A DNA stretch of 64,000 nt, from contig OZ024858.1 in assembly GCA_964017155.1 (NCBI GenBank), forward strand, positions 24,490,687-24,554,686, written 5' to 3'. Source of the DNA: Oasisia sp. SBJ-2009. Its lineage: Eukaryota > Annelida > Polychaeta > Sabellida > Siboglinidae. The notes below the pieces were generated by a model. The model saw nothing but the letters and a program-made list of their open reading frames with translations, ran no database searches and was not told where the DNA came from. A program made the position numbers and the translations under genes. How positions within the stretch are numbered: position 1 is the stretch's first letter; every line of letters begins with the position of its first letter. Positions 1 through 32,900 of this stretch are shown here, piece after piece.

Positions 1-238
1 AACCCAATTTTTGAAAGACACAATTTGTTAGATCACAAAACATAACATAACAATACACTATGATTGTCTTCAGGTAACAATGCATGCTGTTCTAAGAGTT
101 CTCCCCTTTCAGGATGCACTGCAATCAATATCATATATTACACAAATTATAACAGCCACAAAACCAGTTCTTCATGAGACGTCTCACAAGTGAATTACAA
201 ACATCTGCATTGACAAATTTTTACATGCGACTCCACAC

Positions 239-426
239 AAGACAAGACAAGACAAGACAAGACAAGACAAGACAAGACAAGACAAGACAAGACAAGACAA
301 GACAAGACAAGACAAGACAAGACAAGACAAGACAAGACAAGACAAGACAAGACAAGACAAGACAAGACAAGACAAGACAAGACAAGACAAGACAAGACAA
401 GACAAGACAAGACAAGACAAGACAAG
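239..426. repeat. (GACAA)n pentanucleotide microsatellite
   Basis: About 37 near-perfect GACAA units lie in the RBBP6 intron after exon 14, about 65 nt from its donor. The lack of stop codons in several frames creates spurious long open frames on both strands. Confidence 0.98.
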
Positions 427-491
427 GCCAGGCCACACAGAAATGATAACTCGCTCAATACACGTACACACAAACGTCTCTCTGTACTCAC

Positions 492-18611
<18,120 letters not shown>

Positions 18612-21107
18612 ATTTGCAGACTAGCCCTTATCACTTACTAGACTTAGGAATTCCCAGACTTAGTACTCGTATCGTTCCTTATAATAATCATGTTCACAAG
18701 AGTAACATGCAATTAAATTACAACGTAGACATGTGTAAATACACCGTAATCATATTTATAATCAACAGTTCGTTAGGACCAAACGCGTCCACTTCTCTTC
18801 TTCGATTTTAAAGTTCTGTCATATAATATTGCCATCAACGCCGGTTGTCACGATTGCGTCACATCACACGAACGAAGTTCTGTATCACGTCCACGATTCC
18901 TTTGTCGGTTTGTGTCTGACCTTCCCAGGTCTCCGTTTAGCAGTTGTTTGTCGACTTACGCCCGGAATGTCCACGTTGCATCTGATGACTAATTGAAGTT
19001 TCTTAGTGTTCCACGTTCACCTTTTTATAACCACCGTTTATGCCGACTATGCCAACATACATCACACAATAATTCCTACACAATGTGAACGTCACTGTCA
19101 GTGGTTGCGTAAGTTATCTTGGTCTTCACCAATGATGCAGCAGATTGCCTCTTCTAAATTCTAATTTACTGGACCGCATGTCATCATTAAAAGTACACCA
19201 CTTAACTGAATAAAACTCTAAACGAATACTACGCATGTATTTGCACACAAGACTTGCGCAATAAACCACTAAACGTACCACCACACAAAATTTAGAACAG
19301 CACACCAAACAAGATGGCCGCTTCCATATGCCTAAAACAAAATAGTAACCACACCAGCAGTAAACGAAAAGAATTCAACCAAAAAATGCACATCTGCATG
19401 CCAGTGTCAAGCGGGCAACAACATGGCTGCCAGAACACGTGCTTTTCGTTGTATATTTTGTTGAAATTCGTCTTTCGTAAGAGTATCTTTATTTAAAAAA
19501 TATAAGGGAAAGTCATAGATATATCCTGTAATATTTGCTCTAAGAAATGTCATGCCGCAGTAATCATTAATTAAATTGTTTTACTATGCGCTGATTTGCA
19601 AGCCAAACCTCTTTGTATGCCACTACTCGATCAACTATATTTGTCAGGTCGACAAACTCTTCAGCTTTGCTTGCCACTAGATCTATAACATCAGCGAAAC
19701 GCATTGGTTGGTAATTGGTCTACCATGCATGCATCTACTGGCCTCCAATGGTTATGCTTACCGTCCCTTCAAACTTCAAATCAACGTATATATAGGCCAC
19801 CCATATACACTGTAGGTTGATGAACGAATTAAAAATATATAAATCTAACAACTATACGGGGCAGGTAGGTATAGCCACATACAAACAGACTGAGGCGAGC
19901 GCGGAGGCAAAATGTATAAGGGGTAGGACAAATTAGAATAGCATTTACACCTCTCCCCCAAGTAGTACGTATCGCTTATTTAAAATTGGGATATATCCAA
20001 CAAATAAACTTTGAGAAAAGTGTTAGATTAACTAAAACAATTTGTAGTTTTAGTTATTGATAAGTGCCATGCTTATTAATTTCGATTTCATCACATTGTC
20101 AGCTCGTTAATTCTTTTCCGTTTATTTAGTTCGTCGTTTCATTTTTCGCATTGCTTTGGGGCTTCTGACAGCACTTCATGGATTCTCGAGAAATCGCGTA
20201 ATGTCTCGCAGCGATAACGTGATGTGATGAAAACATCGCTAGCGCTAACTTGGAATATCCTTTGTGGGCGTATGTCATCATAATTTATAACCGGTATTAT
20301 TATATATTCAGGTACATGTGTAAAATATATTTACAAGAAAGTGTGACAATTATTGCTCCCCAAAACACTAGCGATTTTGCTGTCTGCAGATTTGAGAAAT
20401 CTTTGCTTACACCTTACTGAAACGTGAAAAGGTAAAAGTTTGTTTATAAATTAAAATTCATTGATGTGACACGCATCGTAACTAGTGGTAAGCCATCGGC
20501 GGTCTACAATGGCTACTGTGACAACTTTAATATTGAACTCATCCATGAAGCCACAGCATACTGTAGACTGCTTGTGTTGATATTGTAGACATGTAGTGTA
20601 GGCTTGTAGCCAAGCACTTCCGTTCGTGTCGGTACTGGATTGGATAAATCATGTATTATATAACCAGTCCACTTTTTATGCTCTACTCCAGTGACGGGAT
20701 CAGTACACAATTATATAGTTATACATGAATTTGTGTGACACGATTAGATAGTTAACCACTGTATGAGAATGTGAACTACATTTGAAGTTATTTTAAATGT
20801 GTTTTGTTTTTCGGTGTCATCTTCCTCGTCTATATTCCGATATTTATATAATCCTTCTACGATAGCGTATTCTTGTCCTTAATTGATGAAATAGGTATAT
20901 TAAGATACTTGGATGTCAGTCTAAGGCGCCTTCTATGTAATTTAAGATATACTGTTTCAAACTTATAGATCTAATGCTATACCAAAATGTGCGATTAGGC
21001 AAATGAAACATATATAGTAAGTTGTTTTCTCAATGTTTTGATTCATAATAATATTTCAGTTCATGTGATAATACCCGCTAAATACTTCTTGATATCATAG
21101 TAGATAA
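18612..21107. promoter_or_regulatory. Intergenic region upstream of RBBP6 (probable promoter side of RBBP6)
   Basis: No coding sequence is seen. The RBBP6 promoter should lie here, read leftward. A YY1-like AAGATGGCC occurs at 19312-19320, and AACATGGCTGCC at 19421-19432, both on the plus strand. The orientation would suit a plus-strand start better than RBBP6. I cannot place a start site for either gene. Confidence 0.3.
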
Positions 21108-22348
21108 CAGAGATGGAGTAATCGTACTCTGTATTCGTACTCGTAGTACGTGTGTGAGTTCTTTTTGTGTACTTGTACTCATACTCGAGTACAAACCAAA
21201 GTAATCGTATTCGTACTCGAGTACATTACCAAAGTAATCGCAATCATGATTATTTCTTATGATTGCATTTTACAGATAGAAATGGCAATATTACAAGTAA
21301 CTTAATAAATGTAATATTAATTGAGTTATTAATTTTCTATTAAGTAAACTGCTGAGCATTTCAGTTAAATAAATATTCAGTCAGATTTCCCTAATTAATA
21401 CATTCTCTACCCAGAGAAGCCACATCTCCTGACCCTCCTGCTTACTGTAGTACTGGTCTTACACAGTTTATTGTAACACTCCTTGGCAAGCACAGCAGGA
21501 GATCCCCTAACATCTTGCTTTGTAATTTTAGAAGCCATGCCACAGCCCCACCTGTAGTGTTTCCTCTGTCAGTATGGTGTGAATGACTGGTCATGGTTCC
21601 TACAGAATCATGACTGTGTCTGGATGGTTAGCTGCTAAATCCCTGTCTGTTATGTTTAATTACGTGCAAAACTGTAAACCTGTCTAAATCCACAACTATT
21701 CTGAGTTTGTCCCATCCAGACATGGTGTCAAATACATTGAAATACTCTTGAGGGATTCAAGTACAATTACAAATACTTTTAAATAGAAATGTATTTAAAT
21801 ACAAATACATTGGAAAATATTTCAAATATTTTTTCATTTTCTGGATGTATTACTATGGGTATTCATTACTGTGTAGGTAAAAGAAAAGCAACTCATATAT
21901 TGAGACATCTAGTTTATTCGCGTAATTAGTGTTTTGCTCATGTGAAGACAGGCAGACCAGTGCTAGGTAGTATTTTTATTGTAATGTATTTGATCATGTG
22001 TATTTGACATTTAAAATAAAAAGAGGACATTTGAAATTCTTAAATGACACCTGGATAGTGGAATTAAGTGGATATCAGTAATCAGTTAGAACACTAGATA
22101 GTGACACAGCAACAGAAAAAGAATGACACCTAGGGATTCAATGAAAGTCACCTTTATGTTAGAAACAGGATATTCATTAAAGTAATCATGATTACATTCT
22201 AATGTAATCGTATTCGAGTACATTCTAAAGTATTCGTATTCAAGTACATTTGTTTCCTGAGTACTCATACTCCTACTCGCACTCATGCATGTTCAAAGTA
22301 ATCGTACTCATACTCAAGTACATTTGTATTGTAATCACTCCATCTCTG
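21108..22348. mobile_element. hAT-like non-autonomous DNA transposon
   Basis: The termini are exact 12-bp inverted repeats: CAGAGATGGAGT at 21108-21119 and ACTCCATCTCTG at 22337-22348. The flanking 8-bp sequences gtagataa (21100-21107) and gtaaatga (22349-22356) match at 6 of 8 positions, as expected for a diverged hAT target-site duplication. Both ends hold GTACTCGAGTAC and AAAGTAATCG-type subterminal repeats. A short minus-strand frame starting at 21538 (MASKITKQDVRGSPAVLAKE...) is not identifiable. Confidence 0.72.
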
Positions 22349-23608
22349 GTAAATGATACTCCAAATAAAGTATTTTTTACCAGAATGTGACAAATGGGTG
22401 TAATGCAAGATATCCTTACTTATGTAGGCCTGTTTGGTTGCTGGAATTAATGATGGTTCTCCACATCATCTGTTACTTTAGTTGTAATCTTCCAACTCCT
22501 TCTAAATGTAATCTATTATGTTCATGCTGTCAGTAGGTGCTGTTTCTTGGTCTTCTTCTTTTCTTGTTCCTTGTGGTATCAGCTTCATACATGGTACTCA
22601 CAATCTGTGTTCAAAATGTTGACATTTTCTTGGAAAACAAAATGGCGATGAAGCTTTGGTGATGAAGCTACTTTTCAGCTTTTATCTAGATCGGCTTCCC
22701 CTTCTGGCAAAGATATTCATGTACTACTTCATACTAGCACAGCTTGTGTTGCTTGGTAAGAAGCAAAACATTCTTTGCTGACATGATTATTTGTGAAATA
22801 TTTCCACACTGAACATAATCGCAGAACACACTTTCTTCAAACAGCTGGTTGATGGGTGATTGAAAAATTCATAACTTCGATATGAACTCTTGTCATATTT
22901 TATTTATTCTGATTGATGTATTATTATAATGCTTTGATCAGCATCTTCTAAAATATTAACAGAATCTGGATTTACTCCTGTTTGTTTGTTGTTGCAGTGA
23001 AAATGCTGAAATGAGAATGACTGTCAGCCACTAGACTGTGCTGAATTCAGAGTAAGTTAAGTTTATTAAAGAAACTAATACCTTTGAATTATTTGTATAC
23101 ATTTTTGTGTGTGATATTGTGAATTTATGATGGTATTTGCAGTGCTATCAACTGAGTATATACTCAAGGTAGCATATGTATATGTATCTAAGCAGTTCCA
23201 TCTGGATGTTTTATATCTAAAATGCCAAACTATTACGGATTCATCTAGACATGTACAACCCATTCGAAGAAACGTAACATGTCTGTATTGCTTGAAATGT
23301 ACATTGATTAAGGGTCATTGCTGGGTTTAAGGTTTGTTCCAGATGTTAGACATTATTTATTTGTTCAAAAATTATTTATGTGATTGTTGGGCAATATTTC
23401 ATCTAACTTGTAATATTCACAACAACCAAGTTTAAAACCGACCGCCCCATATAACAGCTCCTTATAATCTGTAACAACTGCAGCAGCAAGCTTTGACAGA
23501 CGTCTGTATTTTGCAGAATTTGACCTCCTGGCGTAGCCTCAAGCCACACGTACAGCCGCCAGCCTTTCGCCAGTTCGGCGGGGGTGTGACACAGTTTCCC
23601 AGCATGCA
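22349..23608. promoter_or_regulatory. Region upstream of the HELZ start codon
   Basis: No coding sequence is seen. A good 3' splice site (gtctgtattttgcag, ending about 23515) about 95 nt before the ATG suggests that the ATG exon is preceded by a 5' UTR intron. If so, the HELZ promoter is further left. Nothing else is recognised. Confidence 0.3.
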
Positions 23609-26600
23609 ATGGACAGCAGTGTTGTGAGTTCTGCGACAACGTTATTTCAGAATGGCCAGTACACGGAGGCGTTGTCCGCGTACACGGCCGCATTGGCAGA
23701 CCCTGTCAGTGGGCCACTTGATGTGCGAATCAGTCTGCTCTTCAACAGGTCTGCATGTTACCTCAAGCTGGTAAGTTACCTTTCATTGTGTTTACTATTC
23801 CTGGTTCCTCGCCATTGTAAAACCGGCAAAGTCTTGGGACTACATGAACAGTGTCATGCCTAACACGATATACCTGTGTTATTGTTTTTGACAGATTCAG
23901 CTTGCCTTTTTCTGTATTCATTCATCACCATCATCAAGAATGAATTAAGGGATAGTGAGTTATTGTTTAATACTCTTGCTGTCACGTGGTTTACAAATGC
24001 CTTGTTATGAAATGAAAATTGTTAGCATTTAATTCAAAAACTTTACCTGTTGAAGTGTTCTGTTTTAATATGTCGGAGCCTGTGGGTTAACCTGCTGCAT
24101 CTTATTCCATTTCAGAAACAGTTTGACAAAGTAGTAGAAGACTGTGATACAAGTAAGTCTTTGCCACTCATTGGTCAATGATGGGTCTTTTTGTAGACAT
24201 TTGATCTGCCCCCATCAGGTTCTCATGTGACCATTAATTTTGTGATTTGGACCTCCAAAGGTTAAACATGTACAGTAGTAATTTAAAATCCCTGGCTATC
24301 ATGACGATTCCAATCCCTAATGCATTCTAAAAAGCTGTTTAATGTAATATTAATAGGTATTTATTAGGGTAACTCCGTCTTGAGTCAGTGTGATGGTTGT
24401 GGTTTATATTCATTATATAATTAATACAAACAGCATTCCTGTATACATTGGAATATATCATTTGGTTGTACTACATGTCACACGACATGATTTAGTCACG
24501 TTATTGTATAGTAGCAGTAACACTTGCTTATGCATTATTCAGCATGCAGTTAGCTGGTTAGTTGGCTGAATCAGTAACTTGATCTACGCTTGGTTTTAGT
24601 TCTAAGTGAAAGTACCCTGAATGGAAAGGCTCTTGGACGTAAGATCAAGGCTCTATGGAGTCTACGGCGTTTCAAAGAGGCTGAAAATCAGATCAAGCAA
24701 TGGATAAAGGCTGACCCTGACGTAAGGATCTGTAATTTAGTGCAAAGATTGCTGACCTTAAGTGAAATTAAATATTTTTATATAAGTGTAAAGTCAGTAA
24801 TCCTACCTACTAAGCTGAATTTACACAGGATTTTTAATTTAATACTTTGGATGCTTTCAACAGTTTTTAACAGTATGGCCCATGTGTAAATTTTTTAGAC
24901 TAACATGAATTTACAATGAAAAATAAATGGTCAGTGTCCCTTTATTACCAGACAGCCATGGCTTGAGATGTATTGAGGAGTGCAAGGTATGGTATTTTGT
25001 ACAACAGTGCAAGTGATGTGACAAGACATGGTTTTATTGATTTATTTGATGCATTTATTTAATGTATTTATTTAACCGATTAGCACTCAAGTCGGGCATT
25101 GACGGTCACCTCGGATCTCCTCAGGTCGGCCATAGCCGGCCAGCGAATACATCACAGCGTTTGAATTCGGTTTACGTGGTTGCTAGTGACTAAGAGATGC
25201 AATAAATACAACACCTATCTAGACATATAACATTGCATTGTGACTATTTTGGATACTTCCATTCTCAAAAATATTTACCGCGTTTTCGAAATTTAACAGC
25301 AATATTTGTTGTTTTTGGACATTTTAAAATGTCCTCCAGCCAGGGGTTGGCCACGTGTACACCTAAAATGTGTAATATATTATACAACATTTTATACCAG
25401 TGTGTAAATAATGTAATGTTCTTTTAAATAAACCCAACTTGTCATCATCATCATGCTGTCGGTCGCGAAGCGACAAAGACTGCTTCCATCGATTTCATGG
25501 CAGCTGCTAGCAAAAATTGTTGAAGTGCCGCTGGCTTTTGCAAGTTACTAGCGACACTCTCTCGGGGAACAAATAGAGGTCTCACACCGGCAAGAACATG
25601 TCAAGACAGGCGCAAACTATTTGTCCCTGCAGTGGCTGGTCGAGAGATGTTGGGAGTTCCATACATCAACCGCCCTTGATGCTGCCACAGTGACATGGTT
25701 TTCTGGTTAGGGTTTACTCCCTTAGCCTTCGGTTCTGACAAGAACCTGTACCACAAGGCAGTGGTTTACAACTCTGCATGGCAGGGGCGTCAAACTCCCT
25801 GAGGTATTGCAATACCTGCATTGCAATACCTGCATACCAACCCAACTTGTAGCAGTATAAATCCAAGCATAAAAAAGTTACACCGCAACAAAGTAGCTAT
25901 TTTATAAAAAGTTTCAAAATGTCATAGTGTCAACCAAGAAATGGTCAACATATTGTAACGTTATAACAACAGTTTTGACACCACTGTGTAGGTAATTTTA
26001 TTATCTACAACATGCAATTGCGAGAATTTAATAATAAAAGCGCTAGAGCAAAGACAATGGCGCAAGCAATATTTTTAAACATCTAGGTCAAATAGTTGAG
26101 GAGTCACAGGCATCACGTTATAATCGGCTGCGTGCTAATGGGATTAATGTATTTATTACATTTCTTCACACACATTATTCTTAACTTACCTAAAGTAAAA
26201 CTTGTTATTACAAATCTATTCTATTTACTTATACGTACACCTATTTTATACCCTGATAGGCTAGCTCGCAATGACTGAACAAAACACACAGTTTTATTGC
26301 ATTGTATATCTGCGTGACAGAACGAGCAGGCTTTAAATTAAAACTTATTACAAATGTAATCAATAAATTTTACTTATATGTACACTTATTTTATATCCTG
26401 ATAGGCAAACTCACGATGACCGAACGAAACATGCAGTTTTATTGTGTTGTATATCTGTGCGACAGAACGAGCAGGCGAGGAAGGAACTGACGCGTCTTGA
26501 CATCATCGTGAGGGCGCTGCAGGACCAGGAGGGAGAGGAGGACACCCTCGATGAGACGATCGCCTCGACGGAGGAGCGCCTGCCCCCCGAAGGCAAGGAG

Positions 26601-26727
26601 GACGACGTGAGTGGCTCCGGGAGCTCGCCAAACAACATCGGCATGGTGGCAGCACCGGCAGCTTCCAACATCGTCATGTCGGTCAATCACAAATCTTCAG
26701 ATGGCGGCGACGGGCGTCCCACGGCGG
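23609..26727 (+). CDS. HELZ: HELZ exons 1-4: TPR-like N-terminus
   Basis: Exon 1 encodes [17 protein letters not shown] and [11 protein letters not shown]. Exon 2 adds [12 protein letters not shown]. Exon 3 adds [16 protein letters not shown]. Exon 4 opens [12 protein letters not shown]. These are tetratricopeptide-type helix pairs, as in human HELZ (EALLSL...YRIASFLQLKNYVQADEDC). Exon 4 then becomes acidic and Ser/Gly-rich. Its acceptor at 26465 lies in a 145-bp tandem duplication; an alternative in-frame AG at 26474 would remove three residues. Confidence 0.85.
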
Positions 26728-28103
26728 GTAAGGGGTTAACGGGGCGGGGCGGACACCGCTTTGTGGCCTGGTGGAACCAGGGCTTTATGCAGGACCAAAT
26801 TATTGCCAGTCACACATGTTTTGGTGGACATGTGTTTGTTAACTGTTAAGCCAGTTCACAAACTTTAAATGTAATTTTTTGATCTGAAAAGGATTACAAA
26901 CACACATGTGACACCATTTACGCTCACTTTCAAGGCATAACTGACAATATCTATGGTTTTGGAAAACCTTTTTGTTGCTCCTTTTTTTTACCCGTCCACC
27001 CATATTTTTACCCGTCCATATTCGTTTTTACCTGTCCAAATGACGGGTGGATGGGTCTGCATAAAGCTATGAGCAGAACACTGGATTCGGTCAAGAGAAT
27101 CCGGGTTTAGAGAATCCGGTTGTTCAGTGTGTATTGCCTTAGTTCACTCTGGTGGTTATGTGAATACCTTGCTATGTGTGGGCAGTGGTGGATGTATGTG
27201 CACATCTAGTTTTGTGCTATGATTATAGTGTGGCTGAATGCTTCCCTGATTTGATACACAGTGGTTTGTATTATCAGATTATCTGTTACATAAATCTTCA
27301 TTTAGCACTCAGGGCTAATTATAGGCCATTCTAATATTTTAACAACCTCAAAGAGTGACCATGTAATTTCAATAGCGATTCACATTCTGTTGAATAAAAT
27401 GTCTTCAAATTGGCCTAAATTTGATCACAAGTACATTTACACTAACTCCAGTTCTTCAGAAATAAATACCAAACATTGCGGTACTATTTCCATGCAATTC
27501 GTTTACCTGTTTTATATAAAATGAACACTATTATTTCCCCGATAGAGGTTTGAATATGTAAACATTGGTTTCAGCCAACCATTTCACGTTACACCCGTTG
27601 GCGATTCGCTGCTCTGGGTGTGACGCTACATTTTCATCGCAGCAAGAGTTGAAAATTCACACCTGCTCTCACAGCCAGGAGGCGCCACCAGTCCACCACA
27701 ATGGAACAAACACATGGAAGTTTCGGCCCCCGCCACGTGGTCTCACCAGCACGGAGTACACAAAATGTCCACGGTCAGTGATTATGACAGTTTTGTTTCT
27801 TTACTTCTTGTCATCGTCATCAAATTAGATTAGCGTTTCTGTGACGTGATCGTGTGGATGTAATTACATACATTTACCCATAAGTTATACAATTTATATC
27901 ACATAATTATTACGCAATTAGTATCATTATTAGCATTTTAGTATGATAATTTTTATGATAGATTAGTTATGTTGTTTTTTGTTTAATCATATACTTTATA
28001 TTTTATTATTTTAGCATACTGAAGAATAATACATAATGTAATGTAAGGTAACGACTGTTATTTTATTTTACTGTCTCATGTATATGCTTATATTTATAAT
28101 GTA

Positions 28104-28136
<33 letters not shown>

Positions 28137-29463
28137 TATATTTTAATAATAATTTATCATCCAATTTTAGCTACTATTTGTATATTTATGTAAAGCGCCT
28201 GAGAGCAATAATATTGATTCGGGTGCTATACAAGTAAATTGTATGTATATTATTAATTTGATGCATAATAATATTGACGAAACTACTGCTTTTGTCATCC
28301 TGCACACAATGGCATAGAAAATGTTGATTGTTTTAAAACAAATGACAACAGACCACAGTCCATAACTTTGAATTTACTCAAAATTAATCGGTGTGCGAAA
28401 AACATACGGTGGTGTCTTTGCCATCGTGATTTCATCGTAATCGTATTGCGGTTGAGTATTTCGGCTAATCGGAGGCGGCCTTCTTCTTATGGTTAGTTCA
28501 TCACTCGATGTTAGCCACATGTTTGTGACTAGAGTGTCGAGCATGGTTTTCAGAGTTATCCTTCTCTAGAATTAGTGAGTCCACCACAGGTTACACATTT
28601 AGGATCTTTTACTTCCGCTGGCACAGATACCAGATAGAAGGGACCACCGGCTTTCAGTGTCTCTTCCGAAAGACACAGGCAAATGTGGGGTGAACAAAAT
28701 TGCCTTAAGTTTCGAAACAGCGGTAGATGGGATCGAACCACCGTCCCCTCAATTGACAGTCCGGCGCTCTACTGCGCGACCACCGCTCTACACAATGCTT
28801 CTGTTTGCAGGTTTTTTGGCGAGGGGATGTGTCGGTTTGGCGACAACTGCAGCCAGGCCCACTCGGAGGCGGAGCTGGAGGAGTGGAGGAAGCGATTCGA
28901 GGAGCACAAGGAACATCTGCAGCTTGCCCACAAGACGGACGTCGGCAGCAACAAGTTCGCATCACAGCTCCTCGAGAAATGGCTGACTGCCAGCAACAAC
29001 GAGACAGTCGTAAGTCTCTAGTGTTTCTCGTTTTTCACAGGGCCAATGTGGCAGTGGGTGCTGTGCAAAATCTGAATGACGGTATTACCCCCCCCCCCTA
29101 ACCACATTCGTTTGTGGCGCTATGTATAATATTAGTCTGAAGCCACGTGTAATTGATAATAAACTTGTTACTGTTCTAATGATAGGTTCAATCTTGATAA
29201 ATTTAAGAGGACAAGTGCTTCGGAACTTTATTTTATGCTTGAGAACTAAAACTTGGTGGGAATTATCTTTGTGGGTTAAAATATATATAACATGTGGAAT
29301 TTTTATTTTTGGACGTGTGTACCCTGGAAATGGGAGTCATTCTTTGGGACCCTTTTTCATGCACAAATTCAAAAACAATGCATGGTGCTACAACATGCTA
29401 AATAGGCTACATGTATTGTACATACATAAGTCTTGAAATTGTCAAGAGGAATTTTTATTATCC

Positions 29464-29529
<66 letters not shown>

Positions 29530-29843
29530 TTGTTTGAAAACGGTAGATAAAGTTTCCAATTTTTAGATTGCATGCATGAAAATAAAATAGAAACTGAGGT
29601 GCATATACAAAATCCCTCTTGACAGTTTGTAGTGGATGTCATGATGTACATGTCTTCCAAATTTGGAGTTGATTTGCCTAATGGTTTTCTCTCAGGATCT
29701 GCATGAAATGTACACAGTGACTAATAACACCCTTGGAAAACCACAAGGCAGATCAACTCCAAATTTGGAGGACATGTACTTCAAGACAGGCACTACAAAC
29801 TGTCACAGAGATGATTCCCACCAAGTTTTAGACACACACACGT

Positions 29844-29908
<65 letters not shown>

Positions 29909-32900
29909 CACATACACGTGTACACACAAGTGTACATACACACAAGTGTACACATACACGTGTACACATACACGTGTACACACACACACACACACACACA
30001 CACGTACACACACACACGTGTACACACACACGTACATACACATGTACATACACACATGCACACATACATGTACACGTACTCACACATGGATAAAGCAGGG
30101 TTTGCAGATTGTTTCACGCCGGCGTGTTTCCTGTTCACAGATGGTGAATGCCCTGGAGGGGTTGAACGTACATCTCAGTTGTAACGCGTCTGTGACCATG
30201 ACGAGCAAACATTGCTCTCACACCTGGCTCTTCACTCTCACCAGCAAGGTCAGTTGGTCAGATGGTCAGTCGGTCAGTCAGCCCCAGGCCTTTATGCTGG
30301 ATAGAGGATTGATATTATATCAATGTACTACATAAAATCAGGCTGTGAAATAAGGGCGGTCTGATTGTCTAGGACAAGTAGTTTTAGAGCTCGGACTAGT
30401 AGTTTGAGAAGAGCAGTCCTGTCGGACTAGCTATAATGACTTGCAGATGGCACCTGGACTACCAGGTACCTAAAAGGCAGTAAAATTACGATAACCTTAT
30501 TTATAAAAAATTGCGAGAAATATTGGTATAAAAAATGGGAAGCAAAAGGCGTTGGAGCCACTGGATGTATACTAGTATTATTTGGTTGGTTTGATTTGTT
30601 GAGGCTTATTGATTTGTTGTCGTTATGACCTGTGTCAGGGCCCCATATATCCCATATCGCTGGATGTCGAATGTGTCGCATTGTGTCACCAGATGTCGAT
30701 GCGTCGTATGGCGCTGCTGGAGGATGACATGAGGTCACACTTCGTCGTGGTCGCCGTCACCATCGGCCCAAAACGCTCTCAGAAGGGACAGAAGATTGAC
30801 GACAATGGGCAGGGCTGGACCAACCCACAGTTTGACGAAAACGCATCTGCCAACGACCAGGTGTTTAGGGTTAAGGTAAGTGTCACCATCGTAGTTGTTC
30901 ACGGATGATCTGTATTGAAGAGATTGCCTGACATATCAGCATCGTAAAGTAGGCAGAGGGGGTAATTAGCGCATGATTATTTGGATTAACAGCGGGTTGT
31001 TCCTGGATTTTCAGCTTCCTGAAGTTAAACATAACATAGCAATAAAGCTCACAACGTGCAGAGTGATACTGTTAACTTGGATGTAATTTTAGGTTGCTAA
31101 GTTAAGAGAATTAATGCATTTTATTTCCACAGAAAATCTATTACTCCTATTTTAGACAATGGAGATGGCGTGTGGGTGTGGAAAACGATGACTATAGTGC
31201 CTAGTGGAGCTTAATACAAGTAGTTTAAAAAAATTACATTAATGGATGAGTTTTGTTATATGGCTGCAGAAAATGTAATTGCTCTATGTACCAATTTGAT
31301 TCACCCCATGTCCACACAGCAGTTGGATAGGGAATTCAAAAATGTGACCTCTAATCTCTACAGAGGTGCTCCTTATTGCTTATGCATTTCTGTACACTTG
31401 TGAATATAAGGATAGAAATGTGCACACAACTCAAGTCCTGTTTGTTTTCTTCTTCGTAAGAGATGCTTTGCTGGACTGTCTTTTGAGAATAATCTTCGTT
31501 TAGCTGAGAGGGTGTCAGCTGCACATATCGGTGCATAACATCTGATTGCAAACGTGCAAAGCACTAGAAATGTGGAATTAATTATCTCCTTTATAATTTA
31601 TGTTCTGTCATGTCTAAATTTGTGGGAATCCAACATCACACTTGTCACCATTAGAGGTAGTAATAGAGTTGTACTGTTTGTAATATAATAACCAATATTG
31701 TAACACAGTAGAGTTCTTAATCACGCACAGCGAAGTTTGCGTAAGTCATACACTTACAACGTTGTGATGGTTTCCCGCACAGATTCTGTTCCGCACTGAG
31801 ATCTACGGCACATTCCGCCAGTCGGTGGTGTTTGACTTTGGCTCTGAGCCGGTGCTGGTGCAGGAGCTGTGTGTCGACTCGAGTCCCGTGGTTGACCTCG
31901 ACCAACTCAACCAAGATCTCGTCGTCAGCGACACGGCCAGATGGGACGCAGTCACACGGACTATTGTACACTTCGAACCAAAGTAAGGGACAGTCAATGA
32001 GTCGGATTGACTATAAACCTTAAAATAAGCTCAACATTGGCGAATGTGCTTTGTCTGTTGATGCATATAAATTATGGAATCAATTTCATGTCATTATAAA
32101 ATTATCTGAAATTATAGCCACCTTTTGCAGATTTTTTTTACATATTTGCTTGAAGTCACATTTCCAGCGTAGATGTTTTCCAATCCGTTGAAACACTTAT
32201 GCATCCCCATTTGTGATTGTTCCTACTGAATGTTGTATGTTGCACTTCTGAGCTACCTAAGGACATGCTTGTTATACAGATTTATTTCATTATCATTAAT
32301 GTTGTTGTTTAGATTATAAGTAGAGGTTCCTGACTGACTAAACTTATAAACATTAAAAATGTAACTTGAGCTAAGGTGACATTCTGGTAAAAGATGGTTA
32401 ACATTTGACACTAGTTTTATTTTCAGTAGTAAACAATGAAGACAAAGTTATCACGTGACGGATCTGGATGTTTGCCATATAATAATTGTGAAATAATTCT
32501 GTGGAAAATAAGCACGGCAATATAATGATTGTAAAAGAATTCTGTGTAAAATAAGCGCAAACTTGGTAATAGTATTGATGAACATTTAGTTGCCTTACAC
32601 CATTTCATGAAACCAGTTAACTGTTAGTCGTTGTCTTTACTCCAGTTACTGATGTTTGTAAGTCTGTGCAGTTGTTGAAATAGTGACTGTGTTGCCAGGG
32701 TCGACAAGACAGATGAGGTAGAAGCGGAACTGTTGCGGCGATACCCCGCCCCCAAGGCCACGACCTTCACCGCCTCCGAGATACTGCTAGAGCCAGAGCA
32801 CACAGCGGCCAACTACGTGACGCGCATGCACCAGTTGCTCAGTATTGAGGAGATGGCCCGGCATGCCAGCATCGCAAAGTAGGCAAAGGGTTAATCGGGG

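Noticed and set aside
29803..30335. Thr/His or Cys/Val repeat proteins at the CA tract
   Set aside because: They are dinucleotide-repeat translations on both strands. Only 30141-30248 is coding (HELZ exon 7).
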